Source: Trichinella spiralis
Lineage: Eukaryota; Nematoda; Enoplea; Trichinellida; Trichinellidae
Direction of reading: 5' to 3'
Assembly (NCBI GenBank): GCA_000181795.3
Contig: CM012955.1
Span: 15,212,777 to 15,276,776 of the forward strand
DNA: 64,000 bases
A model generated the notes under the pieces. The model saw only the letters and a program-made list of their open reading frames with translations. It made no database searches and had not been told where the DNA came from. Below are positions 1-10,300 of the stretch, one piece after another. The translations under genes were made by a program, and so were the position numbers. Positions within the stretch are counted from its first letter, which is position 1. Every line of letters begins with the position of its first letter.

Positions 1-149
1 TCTTACCGTTTTGTATTTTTTTTTGTGTGATTGTTAGTACTATACAAATATATCAGAAGAAGTGCTTTTGCGGGCGGTATTTTACATAGCTTTCGGAAGG
101 AAGTAGTGTTGCGCTCCTGATTTTGGAAAATTTTTCATCCTTTGAAAGA

Positions 150-300
150 GAATACTCAAGGCCTCTTTTTGGGCCGGAATTTGCTTTTGGGGATTTGCCA
201 TTCGTGTTATTGGTCCATGGTGGGGAAGATCTGGGTGCAGAGGGGTTCCTTTTTTCGGGGAGGTGGAATTGATTCGGGGGGGAATGGCTCCATTTCCGCC
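150..300 (-). pseudogene. Decayed copy (R6) of the type X Pro-rich repeat exon
   Basis: On the minus strand this stretch encodes a repeat-like string (HSPPNQFHLPEKRNPSAPRS) that matches type X (HSPSDQLPLPGKGTPSAPSS). The CTGCAG acceptor is replaced by TTTGGCGG, and several homopolymer differences (runs of G, C, A) shift the frame. It looks like an abandoned repeat exon, or low-quality sequence at a contig end. Confidence 0.4.
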
Positions 301-361
301 AAAGCCCGGTTATACAAATAGAGCATTTTTCTTTTTTTGAATACAATATATTATACTTTTT

Positions 362-477
362 TTATTTGGCTTTGCAGTTCGGTTGATTGTTTTGAGGGTG
401 GAATGATGAGAACAAAAAAGGCTTTGGGCGGATTTTCCAATGCATCAGAATGGAGTAGTCTTGCTGCGGTGGATTCT
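362..477 (-). CDS. Degenerate repeat exon R5, probable end of the open frame
   Basis: R5 aligns with R3 at DNA level but contains small insertions that shift the frame. Spliced onto R4 through the TTTCAG acceptor (478-480), it reads without a stop until TAA at 364-362, just before the old GT donor. The open frame therefore seems to end here with a changed sequence. If the exon is skipped or misassembled, the gene could continue to the left of the window. Confidence 0.35.
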
Positions 478-3400
478 CTGAAAATATTCATCTATTTAAA
501 AGATGATCAAGGCACATTATGTGGCAAATTACGTTTTGGAATAGACAATCCAGGTATTGCGTTATGTGAAGGAGAACTTGGTCCAGATGGGGTTCCTCTT
601 CCAGGTAGTGGAAGTTGATCAGATGGTGAATGGCCTCCATCTCCTGCAGAAGCGCCGTCATATTAATTAAAGCAGTATGTTCTTTTTCCTACACAATATA
701 GTATACCTTTTTTTATAGGCAGTGCAGGTACGCTCGATTGTTTTGGTGTTGTACTATCAGAACCAGGTATGGCTTTGGGCGGTATTTTCAATGCATCAGA
801 TGGAGTATGTTTGCTACCGTCTTCTGAAAATATTCATCTATTTAAAAGTAATCAAGGCACATTATGTGGCAAATTACGTTTTGGAATTGGCAATCCTGGT
901 ATTGCGTCATGTGATGGAGAACTTGGTGCAGATGGGGTTCCTTTTCCTGGAAGTGGAAGTTGATCAGATGGTGAATGGCCTCCATCTCCTGCAGAAGCGC
1001 CGTCATATTAATTAAAGCAGTATGTTCTTTTTCCTACACAATATAGTATACCTTTTTTTATTGGCAGTGCAGGTACGCTCGATTGTTTTGGTGTTGTACT
1101 ATCAGAACCAGGTATGGCTTTGGGCGGTATTTTGGTTATGTTTTTTTCAATTCCGTTATTTTTTTTGATTTCCACTTTTAGTGTACTTTTATGTGTTGGA
1201 GGTTTAATATTGGACTTGTTTGTGGTTTTGGTCGGATTCGGTGGTGGTGGAGTTGTTTCTTTTCTATCTACAATTAATTTGTTTTAATAATGAACTTTCT
1301 TTGTGATGCTGTACCTTTTTGTTTCTGCAATCTTGGATGTTCCGTGTCTTGTGTGGTGTTTGTTTTTGATCGTTGTAATTTATTTGAAATTGAGATGTGA
1401 GCTGCTGGCGGTAGATCACTTTTTTCTTCTATGTAATTTTTAAGTGAATACATTGTATTTTCGTATCATTGCTTTATTTTTTTTGATTTACCTTTTTTTA
1501 TGTATATCTTCATTGCACTTTTGTATGATGGATGTGAGACGTTTGCCGGAGTGCTGTTTTTCTGCAGAACTTTGTGTTCGTGGGATTTGTCATCTCTTTC
1601 TTTATAAGATGGTTTTTGTTTGCCATGGTTTTCTGAAGTACGTGGTTTTACTAGGCGTGATGAATAGTTGTTTTTTATTGTTGTGTATGATTTTACCTTT
1701 GCTTATTCTTTCTTCTGGTTTGTAAATAATGCTTTTGGATGTCGTATTATATGTGTTATTTTTTATTTTTGTTCTGGAAATACTTATTTTTATGGAATCC
1801 GTGTTTTGGGTGTTGAAGTTATTTGTTTCCGATTTTTCCTTTTCACTTTGGTCTTTCTTTTGTAGTATTTGTGATATTGTTGCTATCATTTCTTCTGTAA
1901 ATATTGAATATTCACCTTCTGCTTTTTCAAATTTATTGGATTTGAAATTTTGTGTCTGATACATTCCCAGCAGGTAAGACGTTTTGTTCATTATTGTTGT
2001 TATCGCGCTTCCTGAGTACTGAAATTGTTTGTTAATACAAAGTTATTTTTTTGCTTTTGTACTTACCATTAAATTAGCTTTTTGTCTTGGCCAATGTATT
2101 TTTTCGTTTGCTTTAAATAGTTTATTTCCCGTTAATTTTCTTTTCGTGTAGTCAAATTGAACCATAAAAAATTTTGTCAGATGCTTCAAATGTAGGTTTG
2201 CTATTGTTACTGCTGTTGTTTTGTCGTTTAATTTTATTGGTGCTTTCAGATGAATTATAACTACTTCAGTACTTGTTGCATCGTTTGGTTGCTCCTTTAT
2301 TCTTGTTATAGATTGAATTTCATAATGTGTTGACGTTGTGAAATCATTGTTTTTTCCCAAAAAAATCCAGTATGCTTTCAGGTCGTCTGGTTCATTTTCT
2401 GTTTTTCTTAAATGAATAAATCTTCCTGTCACTGTGATTTTGACATAGTATTATAATTTCTAATTAAATATTTTTATTACTACAGAATTTTAATTTTCTG
2501 TCCAGTTTAATATGTTTTTATTTCCGTTTTAAAATTTATGTAATTATTTATCTCTTTATTTAGTGTTTTGTTGTTTTTTATTCCCTTTTATATTTTATCA
2601 TATCCTATATAGTTATATTATTCTATTATGACTTTTGATGATATATTAATGATTATATTTTATAATTATTAGACTTATTAATTAGCATTTTGTATTAATT
2701 TTGCAATGAATGTAATCATTATCTGAGTGGAATTCATTCTTACTTTTTAAAGCAGTTTCCTTCTGTAATAACAGTGCGTGAAGTTTGGGAGACTTTTTTT
2801 AGCTCTTCTGATGTGATAATGGTCCCTAGGCAGACTATCTTCATCTGACTTTTATCTACAATGTATACAACGGCTGAATACGTGTCTTCATAACTAGGTT
2901 GGTATTGAGTAGCTTCTTTTTCACGTCTGGTAATGATTTTCCTTTCTTCTTTTGTAACTAGATATTTTCCATAAAAGTTGGCATATTTTCTTATGAATTC
3001 ATTAATAGCTGTAACGCTGCTTGATGGAAACTGACAAAATCGTTCGACTTCTTTACGGTTTGTTTCAACTATTTTTATTGTTCTGTGTGTTCCTTTTAAA
3101 ATAGCTTGCTTTTTATGAAAAGTGATCATCACAGAACCATAGTACTAAAGAGGTTTGATTTAACTGTTCATCTGAAAAATTATTGCATTATTATGTCATT
3201 CTCTTACCTGTAGCCCATCAGAATTTCTAAGCACACACGAATCTCTGTTGGTGAAGTAACTTGAGATCGCTTTTAACTTCCCTGTCGCTAAGTCAAAGCC
3301 GATAATGTAGTTTTCATATTGCTCAAAAGCAAACGTTTCTTGAGGTGATAAATATACTGCATTCACATTTGATCCCAATAAAATGACATTTTTTAAAATG

Positions 3401-3687
3401 ACAATTGCAGAATTTATCAAATAAACGTTATTTGGTAACAACTTTCCAAGGTGATATACATGTTCTATTTCAAAGCCTTTTACAGTGGAACTGAGGTGTT
3501 CTCCATTATTGTAATCTTCAGCTGTATAAACAATCACTTTTTTCCACTGTTCATTCATCCTTGAAACAAATTTAATATTTGTATAAGTTCAATAAAACTG
3601 ACAATTACAAAAGCTTTTCAGTTTTTACATCTACTGAATTTACACATTTAAAGTTCTTATTGTTGCATGAAAATTATATATATATAT

Positions 3688-3724
<37 letters not shown>

Positions 3725-6700
3725 TTATATTGCAATATGTAAATGCAGTTAGTATTAATTAGTGACTTTAAAATTTTAAACCAATATTATCTACTCTAAA
3801 TAAGAAAAAACGTAAAATGATGGTAAATGAAATTGTTTTGAAAAAATGAAAAAAGTATTGATACAAATAACTTACTCAGGAAAGCAAATGCTTTCTGTTA
3901 TTATTGCATTTGATTTTAATAGCTCCAGGCCACTGGTTTGCTTGAGCATAATAATAGTTCCGGTGCACATTATTTGTTTGGTTAGCTTATCTACGAAGAC
4001 AACAGCAGTGGATAAAGTGAAGCTTGCTTTGCTTTTGTCTTCGACGATTTTTGCATAAATAGTTTCCCATTCCTTTTCTCTTTGTTCACCTCTTGAGTAC
4101 CAATACAAGGATGAAATAACGCTTTTAGTGAAAGCGCAAAATTTGTATTTTGTTTCCAGCTGAGCAACATCAGTGTAATGCCCTCTGTAAATGCCGATCA
4201 CATGTAGCTCGTTTCTCTGAGTAGTAACTAATGCAGATCCGGCATACTAAATAAATTGAATGATGAAATTGTTTATGAATAAATTTTAGACGTTATTATT
4301 TTTCTTTTTACCAAAACGTGTCGTGAAGATTTCATTAAGCAGCTGTCTCGTGAAATTCTGCTGTAAACAGATCCTTTTAGTTGCCTTCTGTTTTGATCAT
4401 ATCCAATCAAAATGTTTTCAGAAGAGGAAGTTTGCTTTATATTATCTGGAAAGTTGGCAAAATTTATTCCTGTTCCTCCGTAGATTGGCTTGGTTAATGT
4501 TATGACAGCTATATTAGATTCTGAGCTTGCTTTCTCAAGCTCTTTAAGCACTTCAATTTTTTTAATGAAATGCTGCGTTTCACTGTTTGCAGTTTTATTA
4601 TAGTAAACTGAGGGTACTGCATAAAACTGATCAACATTCATCACAGCTCCAGTGATTTTGCTAAAATAAATATAAATAAATAAATAAATAAATAAATTTA
4701 AAAGAAATTAAAAATAAAATAAATCATGAAATGCCTTGCACACTGACATCGAATTTTTTAATTTTGTTAATTGCAATTAAAGTATTTATCAAATTGTGTA
4801 TTTTAATGTAGATAATGTAATAACTTACTCTATAAAACAGCTGCTTTCAGTGACAATCGTATCACTCTGTTCTACAGAATGAAATCCTTCATAAAAAGCC
4901 ATCATAGTCCCTGTGCAGCGTACTTGTTCAGTCATCTTGTCGACGAAGAAAACATTTGCTGTCGCAGCTTTATTTAATGCTGAAAGCTTGAGAGCCTTTC
5001 TCCGTTTTGTTTCCATTACCCATTTAGAAAAATACTTTGAAACATCTACTTGCTGCTTTGGCATCGATTTTTCTAATAAATTTTCAACATAATCTAATAC
5101 TTCTTGAGAGAAGAAATATAAATATTCAAAGAGATAATCTTCTTCGATCTTTTTCTCAATTATCGTTTTGTGTAACCCATACAGTGTTATTTGATAAGGA
5201 CCATATAATAGAATTGAACTTCCTACATACTGAAATGGGTTTTATTAGAATTGTTAATATTATATTTATATATCTTTCTTACGTCTATATTTTTTGAAAC
5301 GCCATGAGACAAGTAATTTCTATAATACACTGAGCTGAGACCAATTTGCATTAAAGAACGCGTTGTTCTGTCTCGAGTTACTGTGTAGTAGTTATGATTT
5401 CTAGTTGCAGTTGTTGATTCTGAAGCTATTTGAGCGGCAGATATTTTATCACTTAAAGGCAATGGACTAGCAAACTTAATTATAGCAATATCGTATGAAG
5501 TGATGAGTTGTATAGATTCGATTTCTACTTTAACACCTGCAGAGTCCAGGGTACTGAAATCTGAAGATTTGCTACCAGCATATGCAAATATGCTATCATG
5601 AGACACAGCTGCATTCCTTCTAAAAAATTATTTTGTGCAAGGTATTCAGTTATGCAAACATAAGTTTAAAACGTTAGCAGTCACTTATAATATTATTAAT
5701 TTACTTACGCAGTAAGAATAACTCACCTTATAAAACAGCCAATTTCAGAGACTGCAAAACTTGCAAAGCCAGTAAAATCTTTTGAACTCTTTACAATAGT
5801 ACCTGTGCACATGACATTGTTTGTATATTTGTCAACAAAATAAACAGTAGCTGATGAAGCTGCTATTTCAGGAGCATCTTCAGTAGATTCGTTTTTGGTA
5901 TTATCGTGTTCATTATTCTTAGAATCATTACTCATGATTTTTGGATCATTATTATCTGTATTTTCAGAATCTGCCTCTTTGTCAGAATCCGCTTTAGGAT
6001 CCATTTCTTCTTCAGAGTTTGCTTTATCACCATTATCACCATTCATGTGAATCCAGTTTTCTTTGGAGGACTGACCAGAAATATGCAAATAAGCTGATTT
6101 AGCATCTGGTATTCTAAATAATGACGTTTCATAATCGCCTCTGACAGAAGATGGGTCTGGTAGCTTAGACATAAATACGCCAAACTGGTAAACTTTGCCA
6201 CTCAAAAAGCACATAAGAGGCGCTCCTAACATCTATAAAACAAGTAATTATGCTTATGTTTTTCAATTTAATAAAAAATTTTTTACCTCAACATCTTTCA
6301 CTTTGTCTCTTTTTCCACATATTGCTTCTTCAGGCTTCCATAAAGTTGGAAAAGAATTTAGTTTGCAAGCTTTACTACTTATTATAAACACTTTTTCTTC
6401 ATCAATTAAATATGTGCTCCTTGAATAGCCGGTTACATAACATTTTGCATGCGACAACAGTTTTGCATTTTTAGGCGCTAAGCATATAGGCATATGTTTT
6501 TTTCCAAATACTACCGGCTGCTTTAATTTAGCAAAAGCTATTCCAGTTTGCTGTCCGTCTTTACTAGCATGTATGTAAATAGATGCAAATTCCGCTTCCA
6601 AACCATCTGTTCTATGGCGTCGATAATATGTGGTTCCAAGATAAGCGCGAAAATGATTAACAGAGTCAAATGATCCACGAGTTTTTCTAAAAATTCTTAC

Positions 6701-7370
6701 GCTTATTGCAGCCATTTGTTTGAATACTTGAAATGCATTGTTTCTTTAAATAAAACGCTTTGCAATAAAATTACCTAATAACTAACATATACTGTTTGAA
6801 ATAAAGTTAGTTCCTTGATTAAGCATAATTTAGTCATGAATATTTTTGATCGAAACACCTGTAAATAGTTTTACATATACAATAACAGTATAATGTTTAC
6901 AAGTCTTACAAGAAATCAAAAATAGCTGCTTAGTTTAAAAATTGTCTTGCTTTTTTATAAATTATAATATGCTCTTCATCATTCTAACTAAAAAAATTTC
7001 ATTTTACCCTCTGAAACAGCTTCCAGCTGTGATAATTATATCAGATGAATTTGCATGATTTTTGGAGAAGTCTGCAGCTATTAAACTGCCTAAGCATTTA
7101 AAGGTATGAGTCTTTGGTGTAGCAATTAAAACATTCCATGGATAGACAAGAATTCCATGAGTATTTTCCGCATATGAGAGTACATTGTGGCCAAATTGCT
7201 TAGTATCACCACAATATCCCTGTTCAGCCTAAAAATTCTTTGAATTTTAATTGATAATGTTATTGAATGAATTGTAATTTTGCTACCTTCGATAATGGCT
7301 GTAAGGCTTGGAAAAGAAATAGAGATATAACAGTAAAAGGCAACATGCCTTTGTAAATTCCGCATAGCAT
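362..7370 (-). CDS. Secreted multidomain protein of five tandem trypsin-like pseudoprotease domains with Pro-rich repeat tail
   Basis: Exons I read (5' to 3'): 7370/7346-7287, 7228-7008, 6743-6287, 6232-5727, 5619-5283, 5229-4829, 4660-4312, 4246-3876, 3559-3208, 3144-2744, 2431-2067, 2018-1652, 1267-1052, 988-878, 823-707, 643-533, 477-362; about 1,600 residues. All have GT-AG borders, and phases agree except between 2744 and 2431. A signal peptide is followed by five copies of the chymotrypsin-fold pattern: a strand ending C-T/L-G-T/S-I, the TAAHC equivalent, the DIALLKL equivalent, and the GDSGGPL equivalent. The Cys42-Cys58 pair is kept in every copy, but His57 is never present, Asp102 survives only in domain 2 and Ser at the 195 position only in domain 5. 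No new signal peptide or stop occurs between domains, so one gene is favoured over a cluster. It is probably extracellular and non-catalytic (binding or decoy role is inference). Similar tandem architecture is known in active form in polyserases. A weaker alternative is several decayed protease genes. Confidence 0.72.
533..1267 (-). CDS. Pro-rich repeat exons R1-R4 (1052-1267, 878-988, 707-823, 533-643)
   Basis: R1 encodes a Thr/Pro/Lys-rich stretch (RKETTPPPPNPTK) fused to half of a repeat (KIPPKAIPGSDSTTPKQ). R2 and R4 encode type X (GDGGHSPSDQLPLPGKGTPS in R2) and R3 encodes type Y (QDGSKHTPSDALKIPPKAIP). All four exons are multiples of three (216, 111, 117, 111 nt) and enter and leave in phase 1, so any number can be added or skipped without breaking the frame. 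Acceptors are CTGCAG or TTTCAG; donors are GTATAC or GTAATT. Function is unknown; a disordered Pro-rich extracellular tail is likely. Confidence 0.55.
616..1131. repeat. Near-identical 345-bp tandem duplication in the repeat tail
   Basis: The string beginning tgatcagatggtgaatggcc occurs at 616 and again at 961, offset 345 bp. The two copies are nearly identical for about 170 bp, through intron and exon alike (to 784 and 1129). Upstream of these points the copies match with more differences. Identity of intron as well as exon sequence indicates a recent duplication, gene conversion, or an assembly duplication. Confidence 0.75.
1652..2018 (-). CDS. Last protease-fold strand and Lys/Thr/Asn-rich tail exon
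   Basis: The exon starts with YSGSAITTIMNKTSYLLGMY, matching the Ser195-strand starts of exons A2-A5. It then becomes low-complexity and rich in Lys, Ser, Thr, Asn and Ile, with N-glycosylation sequons (NKT, NNT, NTT). A canonical donor (A|GTAAAA, 1651-1650) leaves phase 1, which fits the acceptor at 1268-1269 for the Pro-rich repeat region. The tail is likely an extended, possibly glycosylated stalk (inference). Confidence 0.55.
2067..3144 (-). other. Pseudotrypsin domain 5, exons A5 (2744-3144) and B5 (2067-2431), with a phase break between them
   Basis: A5 opens with YYGSVMITF, contains a Lys/Arg-rich linker, then AVVYIVDKSQMKIVCLGTII and ITEGNCF (His57 to Asn). B5 reads VTGRFIHL...STEVVIIHLKAPI, so Asp102 is Glu. 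The next exon supplies YSGSAI, where Ser sits at the 195 position. A5 ends TGC TTT AAA AA before GTAAGA (phase 2), but the only nearby acceptor for B5 requires phase 1. Removing one A from the AAAAA run would restore the reading frame and a methionine codon at the junction. This may be an assembly error or a real frameshift. Confidence 0.6.
3208..4246 (-). other. Pseudotrypsin domain 4, exons A4 (3876-4246) and B4 (3208-3559)
   Basis: A4 opens with YAGSALVTTQ from the end of domain 3, and enters domain 4 at AVVFVDKLTKQIMCTGTII with ITESICF at the His57 site (His to Ile). B4 has NSAIVILKNVILL, so Asp102 is Ala, and a conserved RDSC segment near its end, shared with B3. The 195 position, in A5 (YYGSVM), is Tyr. 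The intron between A4 and B4 (3560-3875) contains a TA/TTTA microsatellite. Confidence 0.68.
3673..3722. repeat. (TA)n/(TTTA)n microsatellite in intron A4-B4
   Basis: About seven TA units run into about nine TTTA units. The array lies inside the intron between exons A4 and B4 of the pseudoprotease gene. Confidence 0.9.
4312..5229 (-). other. Pseudotrypsin domain 3, exons A3 (4829-5229) and B3 (4312-4660)
   Basis: A3 starts with the domain 2 C-terminal strand YVGSSILLYG, runs through a charged, helix-like linker, and enters domain 3 at ANVFFVDKMTEQVRCTGTM with VTESSCF at the His57 site (His to Ser). B3 has ESNIAVITLTKPI, so Asp102 becomes Asn. The 195 position, in A4 (YAGSAL), is Ala. B3 has a sequon in YYNKTAN. 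A3 ends in phase 2 (donor GTAAGT) and B3 in phase 0 (donor GTAAAA), matching the other modules. Confidence 0.68.
4666..4698. repeat. (AAAT)n microsatellite in intron A3-B3
   Basis: A run of about eight AAAT units lies just upstream (minus strand) of exon B3's acceptor. Together with the TTTA array in the next intron it shows that the same tetranucleotide is expanded in two homologous introns. Confidence 0.9.
5283..6232 (-). other. Acidic linker plus pseudotrypsin domain 2, exons A2 (5727-6232) and B2 (5283-5619)
   Basis: A2 begins with the last strands of domain 1 (MLGAPLMCFLSGKVYQFGVF). It continues through an acidic linker of roughly 60 residues rich in Asp, Glu, Asn and Ser, and ends with the first strands of domain 2 (ATVYFVDKYTNNVMCTGTI, then SEIGCF). 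The His57 position is Gly. B2 keeps the catalytic-type Asp in SYDIAIIKFASPL, the only copy to do so. The residue-195 position, supplied by A3 (YVGSSI), is Val. The linker looks disordered and is the longest between domains. Confidence 0.7.
6287..7228 (-). other. Pseudotrypsin domain 1, exons A1 (7008-7228) and B1 (6287-6743)
   Basis: A1 carries a Cys-Gly start, YPWNVLI in place of the PWQVSL strand, then CLGSLI and ITAGSCF, where active trypsins have TAAHC; His57 is replaced by Ser. B1 carries TGIAFAKL where active enzymes have NDIALLKL, so Asp102 is Gly, then CLAP and a Cys near the C-terminal loop (AICGKR). The Ser195 strand comes from the next exon (MLGAPLMC), giving Leu at 195. A1 starts in phase 0 and ends in phase 2; B1 closes in phase 0. 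All three triad positions are lost. This is the domain closest to a normal trypsin in length and cysteine content. Confidence 0.72.
7287..7370 (-). CDS. Signal-peptide exon of the pseudoprotease gene
   Basis: Two in-frame ATGs (7370 and 7346) precede a hydrophobic core, MLPFTVISLFLFQALQ, followed by PLSK and a GT donor at 7286. The inner ATG gives a compact, typical secretory signal of about 20 residues; the outer adds eight residues beginning MLCGIYKG. The exon ends in phase 0 and the next exon (7228) starts in phase 0 with AEQGYCG, so cleavage probably falls near this junction. The choice of start cannot be settled from sequence alone. Confidence 0.65.
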
Positions 7371-10300
7371 ATTCTGGTTAGTGCTTCTTATATAGAATTC
7401 ACTTTGTATGCAAAGAAATTTGCTATTCACTAAATAAATAAAAAAATGCATTCACGCTTATTTTTTTCAAAATATGAAGAAGCACTTGTGTGAATCTAAA
7501 ACAGTCGTATTTGACGTCTAGAACTTTATCTGTTGTCAAAGCTGTTCAAATTTCCAGCGATACGTCATGTAAACATTTTGAACAATGAATTTGTTCCGTT
7601 TGAAAAGTTTATCTTATTTTGAGCCGGCCATTCATGTTTTTTGTAATAAAAAGAAAAACATCTGTTAATAATATTGATATTTTCATAATTCATACAGACG
7701 ATGTTTTAGATGTCATGAAAACATTATATTCAGATCGTTCCACAGATAATTTACCTGATTAAACAGCAATAGAGCTGTGAAACATTTTACTGACCAATGT
7801 ATATTCTGTATTAAATTATTATTCTGATAAATGTTTTACTTTTGAAAACTGCAGTCTATCATGTAAAGTAATTGCTGAAATCTTCACGTATTGCTGTTTG
7901 CTTTTGTTTCCGTATTATTTCAAAATCATTGAATGCATTCATTTAATGACAATAGTATAAACTTTTTGTAATATTGCTTTATAAAAACGACATTGAAAAT
8001 ATGAATTCATATGAAATATGAACGGTAAAACAATTTATAACTTTATCATTCATTTATTTAGTTGTAAAAATTATATTTCATAAAGTATATATGTTATGTA
8101 AATTGTAATCGTAATTCATGTAAAAGAACTGCATTGCACAAGTACGAGTGCAGATATCAAAATAAGTAACCATATCCTGTATGTCGTGATATGTTTTCAA
8201 CGCAGTTTGCTGCTTTTACTTCATAAACTGTTGTTAAAATTAGAAAATTTAACTGTCATCAGTTTTATCAACAAACAGTTTTCAAAGTTTTCAGCTTTGC
8301 ATCTGGAATTTTATAACATATTAATATTTTATTAATTTTTTTAAAATTTATTATGAACAAACTGAGCAGAAATGATTCTTATCTAAGCTAAAATCTAACA
8401 AAATATAAATTACAAATGTTGCTTGGCAAGATTTAAATTGAAATATCTGTCCTTTAACTGAAATTATATTTTTTGTTTTTGCAATGTTGCATATGTAACT
8501 AGGTTTTTTCAATATTTGCAATAATGCATTTTCTTTCAGCTTTGAAAATTCTACTTTGTAGTAAAGCGTGATATTTTTGCAAAATATTAGATAGCCATAT
8601 TCAAACGAACCGTCGTTTCTGCACACTTATATTAGATATACAATTCAATTCATAAAAGAATAGCAAAACTTTTGCTAATAATTATACAGTCTATATTCTT
8701 TATGTTTATGTCACTGTACAGATATTTTTGCTTAATTTTAAAATTTTGCTATCATTTGCATTTTTATAATATTGTTTTTGCTGCAAATAATTTTTGCTCA
8801 ATAAAAATGCCGTCGCCGTGTGCTAATAGGAAGTCTGGTAATTTTGTAGAAATAAATATGCATAGAATTTTGTAGAAATATATTTTTTTTTCAATTTTCT
8901 GAATAATTTGGATTCAAAAGCACTGCTCTGACTGTTTAATTCTGTAATGCTGTGCAGTTAATTTTATTTTACTTAATACTTTTATTTTACAATTAGCTTC
9001 TGTTAATCATTTTCTTAATCTGTTCTTTTTGACAGATTCACACACGCGCAAGCACAAAGATGAAGAAATATAATGTTTACTCGTTTTTTATATTCTGTAT
9101 TTCAGTTATCCAAAAAATTAGCATATAAATTTACAAAAAACAGCGTGAAAATGTCTTTTTTTGTTAGGTTCGTTTCATTTTCATTGACCTGTGTAAAACG
9201 GAACACACATAAATATCAGTAAAGTAAGAAGAAATTTCTGATTTTACATTATTAATTAGGTGTAAATGCAAAATTATTATCATATTCTTTGCATCATGAA
9301 GTGCAAGAATAGTTCACCTAAAAGTTTTCAAACTTTCTCTGTTGTAAAGTATTTTAATTTTTTATCGACGTGTTTTTTACATATTTTTTTTGATTCTCAA
9401 AAATAAAAGGCAAAATGAATGAATGAATTATCATGAAATAATTTATATCAGTTCTCATGAGTTTCAGTGCAGTTTGTTTATAGCTAATATATTTATAGAA
9501 TTTTAAAACACCTTTTTGGACTAAAAGTAAAGTCGGCGTTAATTTTTCAGCATTCCAAGATAAAATTGTTTGATAATTTGAAGAAATAAATGTACTGAGC
9601 GTTGTTGTTTTCGAAATAAAAGCTACAATAAATCAAACATATTTTATGAAAGAGAAACCTTGCTTCTCTTTCATTTATGAAAAATGTAAACATTTTTTCC
9701 TCGCGCTCATTTTTTTGCATTAAATTCTTCTTTCATGCTTGTTGGGAAAAAATTATTAAAACAAGCAACAACACATGTACTAAGCAATTTGTAAACAACA
9801 CTTTCAAAGTGTATATTTTATGTTTTTCATTTGCGTTGCGTGCTTTTGCGTGAAAAATATTGCATTGCTGTGAACGTTTGCTGCATGGAACAACTGCTTT
9901 TGATGTTTAGCAGCTTAGAAAATACACATTTATTAAAATTTACTTCCCTTGTTATATTGCATCTTACACAAATTGCATGGCACACATTAATCTGTAAATG
10001 AACAAATTCTGTTCATCATTATTATTATTCCTACAAAAGGTTTCTACACTCGGTTGTTTGCTAACTCATCGCATTAAAATTTATCCGCAATTTACTGAAT
10101 GTGATAAAAATTTTCATGTGAAGTACATTTACATTTCAAAAGTTTTCCTTTTATTGTCACAATATTGTCAATTTTTTTAATTCGTACAATAATACATGAA
10201 ATTTGAATAGCTTACAGGCATCAGTAATTTTAATTTATCCATAATGTAATTGTAAGTTTGATTGATCACGCTTGACAAAATACTTTTTTACCCGCAGCAA

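Noticed and set aside
337-1015. Plus-strand open frames of 64-97 codons
   Set aside because: They overlap the minus-strand repeat exons that have proper splice sites, matching phases and protein similarity; the plus frames are shadows.
616-1131. Short direct repeats considered as a CRISPR-like array
   Set aside because: Repeat unit is 345 bp with exon-intron structure; no short repeat-spacer pattern, and the sequence is eukaryotic.
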